NCBI GenBank assembly: GCA_001730015.1
Contig: MDLA01000175.1
Coordinates: forward strand, 1-64,000
Length of the DNA stretch: 64,000 bases
Direction of reading: 5' to 3'
From: Chromatiales bacterium (ex Bugula neritina AB1)
GTDB taxonomy: Bacteria > Pseudomonadota > Gammaproteobacteria > Granulosicoccales > Granulosicoccaceae
The translations under genes and the position numbers were made by a program. The notes under the pieces were generated by a model. The model was not told the origin of the DNA. It searched no databases and worked only from the letters and a program-made list of their open reading frames with translations. Below, piece after piece: positions 61,229-64,000 of the stretch (the first letter of the stretch is position 1; each line of letters begins with the position of its first letter).

Positions 61229-62197
61229 TTACAGCGATCTCTCCGAAAACGAGAAAAAGATATTGATCATCACAGCAGCCACTGTTATGCCGACACCGAG
61301 TTCTATGATAAGAATGCCGTAGTGTTGGCCGTGCAGTGGGTCGTGAACGAGCACGCTATAGTTAAGAAATTCACCGCCTTTGAGCATGCTGACTACGCCG
61401 ACTCCGGCGTAGAGAAGTAATCCGACTGCCGGCAGATAGGCCAGCTTGCGCGGTGGCAGTAGTTGCTGCGCCGGAACGATCCCGTAGATCAGTGCGTATA
61501 GAATGATTCCACTGGCGAATATAACGCCTGCCTGAAATCCGCCGCCAGGGCCGAAATCGCCATGCCATTGAACGTAGAGTGCAAACACCAGTACCGGTGC
61601 AATAACCAGATCGGAAACCTCGCGCAGAACAATTTTCTGACGCATCGACTCCTCACCGTATTTTGTCGGAGCAGGGCGTTCCACACCGGATTTACGCGTG
61701 CCTGCTCCGAGCAGCAGGAATACACCAATAAATGCAGTGAAAACAACGCCGACTTCTCCCAGCGTATCGTAGCCGCGGTAACTGGCCAGTACAGAGGTGA
61801 CGACATTAGGCGGTCCAACCTCACCGGCTGATTCGTTCAGGTAACGAGGTGCCACATGTTGATGAATCGGTGCATCACCGCTGCCAAAACGTGGCATGTC
61901 GAAGGTTGCATAAATAAGGATTGCACCGGTCACGATGCAGGTAATCAATGGCAGGATTTTTTTCTCGTTCTTAACCGGTCGGGTGGTCCGGCCGACGATT
62001 GCAATTGCTGCCAGAAAGAATATCGTTGACACACCTGCGCCGACGGCAGCTTCTGTAAAGGCGACATCTACTGCATCGAGTACCATGAAGATGCAGGAGC
62101 TCAGCAAGCTGAAAAAGCCCATCATCATGACAGCTGGCATCAGCTTTTCGAGTCGAATAATGACAAATACGGTGGCAACGAGCATGCTCAGGAGCAT
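61229..62197 (-). CDS. mnhB: fused DUF4040 (MrpA C-terminal-like) - MnhB antiporter subunit
   Basis: 322 residues as annotated. The N-terminal 95 residues are three helices like the DUF4040/MbhD module (AVDVAFTEAAVGAGVSTIFFLAA). A linker with GYDTLGEVGVVFTAFIGVFLL resembles the MbhE/MrpA C-terminal part. The C-terminal 130 residues are MnhB (REVSDLVIAPVLVFALYVQWHG and DFGPGGGFQAG). MrpA normally carries the first modules in one large gene; here they are fused to B. Start: the first ATG (62197) has no ribosome site, whereas GAGGAG at 62227-62232 sits 8 bases before an in-frame ATA (62218) that would add 7 residues, IEFLINA, typical of the family, so a non-standard start is possible. Confidence 0.85.
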   Translation of the reverse strand: MLLSMLVATVFVIIRLEKLMPAVMMMGFFSLLSSCIFMVLDAVDVAFTEAAVGAGVSTIFFLAAIAIVGRTTRPVKNEKKILPLITCIVTGAILIYATFDMPRFGSGDAPIHQHVAPRYLNESAGEVGPPNVVTSVLASYRGYDTLGEVGVVFTAFIGVFLLLGAGTRKSGVERPAPTKYGEESMRQKIVLREVSDLVIAPVLVFALYVQWHGDFGPGGGFQAGVIFASGIILYALIYGIVPAQQLLPPRKLAYLPAVGLLLYAGVGVVSMLKGGEFLNYSVLVHDPLHGQHYGILIIELGVGITVAAVMINIFFSFSERSL

Positions 62198-62214
62198 GGC
62201 GTTTATGAGAAATT

Positions 62215-62628
62215 CTATGGCGATGGCTCCTCTTTATCAGGGGCACTGTTATCTGTGTTTGTTGTGTCCGTTGGATTGTCGGCCGGTTGCGGAGCGTCAA
62301 TATTTTTATCAAGACGCTGCACAATATTGGCAAGTTTGGGGTTTACACCAGCTACGTTCACTGTCTGTGCCAGCGCGTGGATGGCAGCCAGACTGGTAAT
62401 GATCAGGAAAAAAAATACAAACAGCAGTTTCAGAACGACGAGGTAATTTGGCGCTTGCAGCGCGAGGCCGAGCAGAATCAGACCGGCGCCCATACTGTCG
62501 AGGATACTTCCGGCATGGGCGCGAGTGAAAAAATCTGGCATTCGCAGCAGGCCGACGCCGGCGGTAATACAGAAGAATCCACCGAGCAAAAGTAGAATCC
62601 AGCTGGCCATGTCGAGGAAGAGGTTCAT
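62215..62628 (-). CDS. mnhG: Na+/H+ antiporter subunit G
   Basis: 137 residues, three helices, MnhG/PhaG family: LLGGFFCITAGVGLLRMPDF, FTRAHAGSILDSMGAGLIL. The C-terminal 40 residues are polar and acidic (Asp/Pro/Asn-rich). Its ATG overlaps the mnhF stop by 4 bases. Confidence 0.92.
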   Translation of the reverse strand: MNLFLDMASWILLLLGGFFCITAGVGLLRMPDFFTRAHAGSILDSMGAGLILLGLALQAPNYLVVLKLLFVFFFLIITSLAAIHALAQTVNVAGVNPKLANIVQRLDKNIDAPQPADNPTDTTNTDNSAPDKEEPSP

Positions 62629-62918
62629 CCGGGAGTATTCGCTGAGGAGTCACTGGTATCGGAACTGGCGAGATTACCGAATTTGTAAAACTTCAAGACG
62701 GCGAGCGTGCCAATGAAATTGATGAGGGCGTAGGCCAGAGCGATATCCAGAAATTCGGGACGCCCCATTAAGAAGCCCAATACGGCAATAAACAGTACGG
62801 TACCGGTTCCGGCTGAGTTGATCGCCAGAATACGGTCATAGATTGTAGGACCCATAAAGCTTCGTGCCAGCGCCATGAGCATGGTGACAATAACGGCGAT
62901 CATGGTTACGACGAACAT
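62625..62918 (-). CDS. mnhF: Na+/H+ antiporter subunit F
   Basis: 97 residues, three helices, MnhF/PhaF family with RSFMGPTIYDRILAINSAGT after helix 1 and FLDIALAYALINFIGTLAVL in helix 3. It starts directly after the mnhE stop. Confidence 0.93.
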   Translation of the reverse strand: MFVVTMIAVIVTMLMALARSFMGPTIYDRILAINSAGTGTVLFIAVLGFLMGRPEFLDIALAYALINFIGTLAVLKFYKFGNLASSDTSDSSANTPG

Positions 62919-63422
62919 TTAGTTATTGCCTTCCAATTTTGTCACCCGGCGATCCATTTCGCCATTTTGCAGATCTGGTATTGAGTCTGATGTCAGTGCG
63001 TGCACCTCGATCAGTCCTGGCTCAACATCGATGGATAGAGTGCCTGGGGTCATGGTGATTGAATTTGCATGAATGACCAGCCCCAGTGCCGTCTTCTGCG
63101 AGGCGGGGACCGTTACGATTGTTGGTGAGATCGGCATTTCTTTTTGCCAGATCCGCCTGGCGACATCGATGTTTGATTTGACCACTTCGCCCACTAGCCA
63201 TGGGACATATGAAATCATGCGTGCGAAAATCAGCAGCGGACGCTCGCTACTGTCGACAATCTTCAGTCTGGAAACTATAAGAGCGACTAACAAGCAGGAA
63301 GCAACGCCGAAAACCAGCATTAGCGGCTCGTACATACCGCTCCACAGCAGCCAGAGAGCTAGACAGAAAATGTAGGTGGTGGCGAATCTGTTCATTTGGG
63401 TTGGAACCGAGGCCAGTTTCAC
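62919..63422 (-). CDS. mnhE: Na+/H+ antiporter subunit E
   Basis: 167 residues of the MnhE family: two N-terminal helices (FCLALWLLWSGMYEPLMLVF, CLLVALIVSRLK), the conserved MISYVPWLVGEVVKSNIDVARRIW segment and a soluble C-terminal domain with NSITMTPGTLSIDVE. First gene of the operon E-F-G-(DUF4040/B)-C-D-D-small-D, which probably exchanges Na+ (or K+) for protons across the inner membrane and supports pH and salt homeostasis. The ORF begins at GTG 63422; an ATG at 63395 is the alternative. Confidence 0.9.
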   Translation of the reverse strand: MKLASVPTQMNRFATTYIFCLALWLLWSGMYEPLMLVFGVASCLLVALIVSRLKIVDSSERPLLIFARMISYVPWLVGEVVKSNIDVARRIWQKEMPISPTIVTVPASQKTALGLVIHANSITMTPGTLSIDVEPGLIEVHALTSDSIPDLQNGEMDRRVTKLEGNN

Positions 63423-63733
63423 GGCAGCAATACACCGGGTTAAGAATAGTAGTTTACCAATTGTTACAAGGGTAATTCTTTTTTTTCAATAGCATACAGT
63501 ACAATATGCAGTTTTTCTGCCGGAAACAGATTACCGGTGAAAAATAATAATGCAGCTATTTTATTTCGCAAACCGCCATCTGCTTAGTTGAATCCACACT
63601 TCAGTTGGATGAGTGCTGGTAAATATGCTAGGGTGCGCGCGTCTGTAGACGGCAAGATGCATGAAAATGTTGGCATGGATGTCAGTAGAGAAAAACAGTG
63701 TTAAAACGTTTCTTACTGGAGATTGTATATATA
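63423..63733. other. divergent intergenic region before aapJ-like gene
   Basis: 311 bases between the antiporter operon (minus) and the amino-acid binding-protein gene (plus). AT-rich with a T8 run at about 63479-63486. It must contain two promoters, but no boxes or other elements could be assigned with confidence. Confidence 0.45.
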
Positions 63734-64000
63734 ATGAATAAAATTTCGACTATCGCAGCCGTGGCGTTTACGTCACTGGCACTTGGTAATAGCGCCACTG
63801 CCGGCACCCTCGCCGATGTACAGGCAAAAGGGTTTCTGCAATGTGGTATTTCCACTGGTGTAGCAGGTTTTGCATTCACTGACGATGCAGGTGACTGGCA
63901 GGGTTTTGATCCCGATGTGTGCAAAGCAGTTGCTGCAGCAATTTTCGGCGACACATCTAAAGTAAAATACACCACTACAACAGGCAAGACTCGCTTCACT
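63734..64000 (+). CDS. aapJ: amino-acid ABC transporter substrate-binding protein (AapJ-like), 5' part
   Basis: First 89 codons; the gene runs off the window. A signal peptide (ISTIAAVAFTSLALGNSATA) precedes a mature N-terminus with the AapJ pattern: LADVQAKGFLQCGISTG, GFAFTDDAGDWQGFDPDVC, KAVAAAIFGD and TGKTRF. AapJ binds a broad range of L-amino acids in the periplasm for the AapQMP transporter. GGAG lies 12 bases before the ATG. Confidence 0.88.
   Translation, partial: MNKISTIAAVAFTSLALGNSATAGTLADVQAKGFLQCGISTGVAGFAFTDDAGDWQGFDPDVCKAVAAAIFGDTSKVKYTTTTGKTRFT

Noticed and set aside
1-64000. CRISPR array, rRNA or tRNA genes
   Set aside because: No regularly spaced long repeats, no tRNA cloverleaf or rRNA sequence was recognised anywhere in the window.

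Overview
The window looks like chromosomal DNA of a free-living, probably marine gammaproteobacterium. The grounds are the hflK-hflC pair, a YpfJ-type metalloprotease, a short-form cytidine deaminase, an M81 (MlrC-like) peptidase, an Aap-type amino-acid binding protein and a Mrp-type antiporter operon, all closest in style to gammaproteobacterial families. I cannot name the genus from sequence alone.

Region 1 (1-16.3 kb) is the accessory, and most remarkable, part. After an ISL3-family transposase and a fragmentary gene, a tightly coupled plus-strand operon encodes a DUF4062 (TIR-like) protein, a MoxR-type AAA+ ATPase, a large membrane protein ending in an FGE-sulfatase (C-type-lectin fold) domain, an HRDC protein, an Avd protein, a reverse transcriptase of the diversity-generating retroelement (DGR) class, and a second membrane-anchored FGE-domain protein. 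It is followed by a 1822-residue protein with two alpha/beta-hydrolase domains and a CHAT protease domain. A 122-bp template repeat (9367-9488) and two 122-bp variable repeats (7283-7404 and 10475-10596) can be aligned without gaps. All 12 and all 14 differences fall at template adenines, the signature of adenine-directed mutagenic retrohoming. I read this as a conflict-type (immune-like) system whose lectin-fold sensors are hypermutated. A third FGE protein, fused to a TIR domain at 50.5-51.8 kb, ends in an adenine-poor VR-like segment that the local template cannot explain, so a second DGR may exist elsewhere in the genome.

Region 2 (16.4-31.1 kb) holds an SGNH-type lipoprotein and a compact minus-strand biosynthetic cluster. 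Its NRPS has an N-terminal formyltransferase domain and a luciferase-like monooxygenase inserted inside the adenylation domain. Next come a one-module PKS with the unusual order KS-AT-KR-DH-(adenylation C-terminal remnant)-ACP and two alpha/beta hydrolases, with a divergent EamA transporter as possible exporter.

Region 3 (31.1-50.3 kb) is mostly core or catabolic: a GAF-PAS-GGDEF-EAL protein with an apparent one-base frameshift, an M81 peptidase, a VC0807-like membrane protein with hflC-hflK, an acyl-CoA ligase, a flavin-dependent monooxygenase, ypfJ, a five-gene BMP-type nucleoside ABC transporter plus cytidine deaminase operon, and an MFS transporter. A 163-bp MITE-like palindromic element lies at 40872-41034.

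Region 4 (50.5-64 kb) contains the TIR-FGE gene with unusual downstream repeats and hairpins, a dGTPase, an Asp/Glu-racemase-like protein, an outer-membrane-type protein, a nine-gene Mrp/Mnh-like cation antiporter operon (with MrpA apparently replaced by separate D-like subunits and a DUF4040-MnhB fusion), and the 5' end of an aapJ-like gene.
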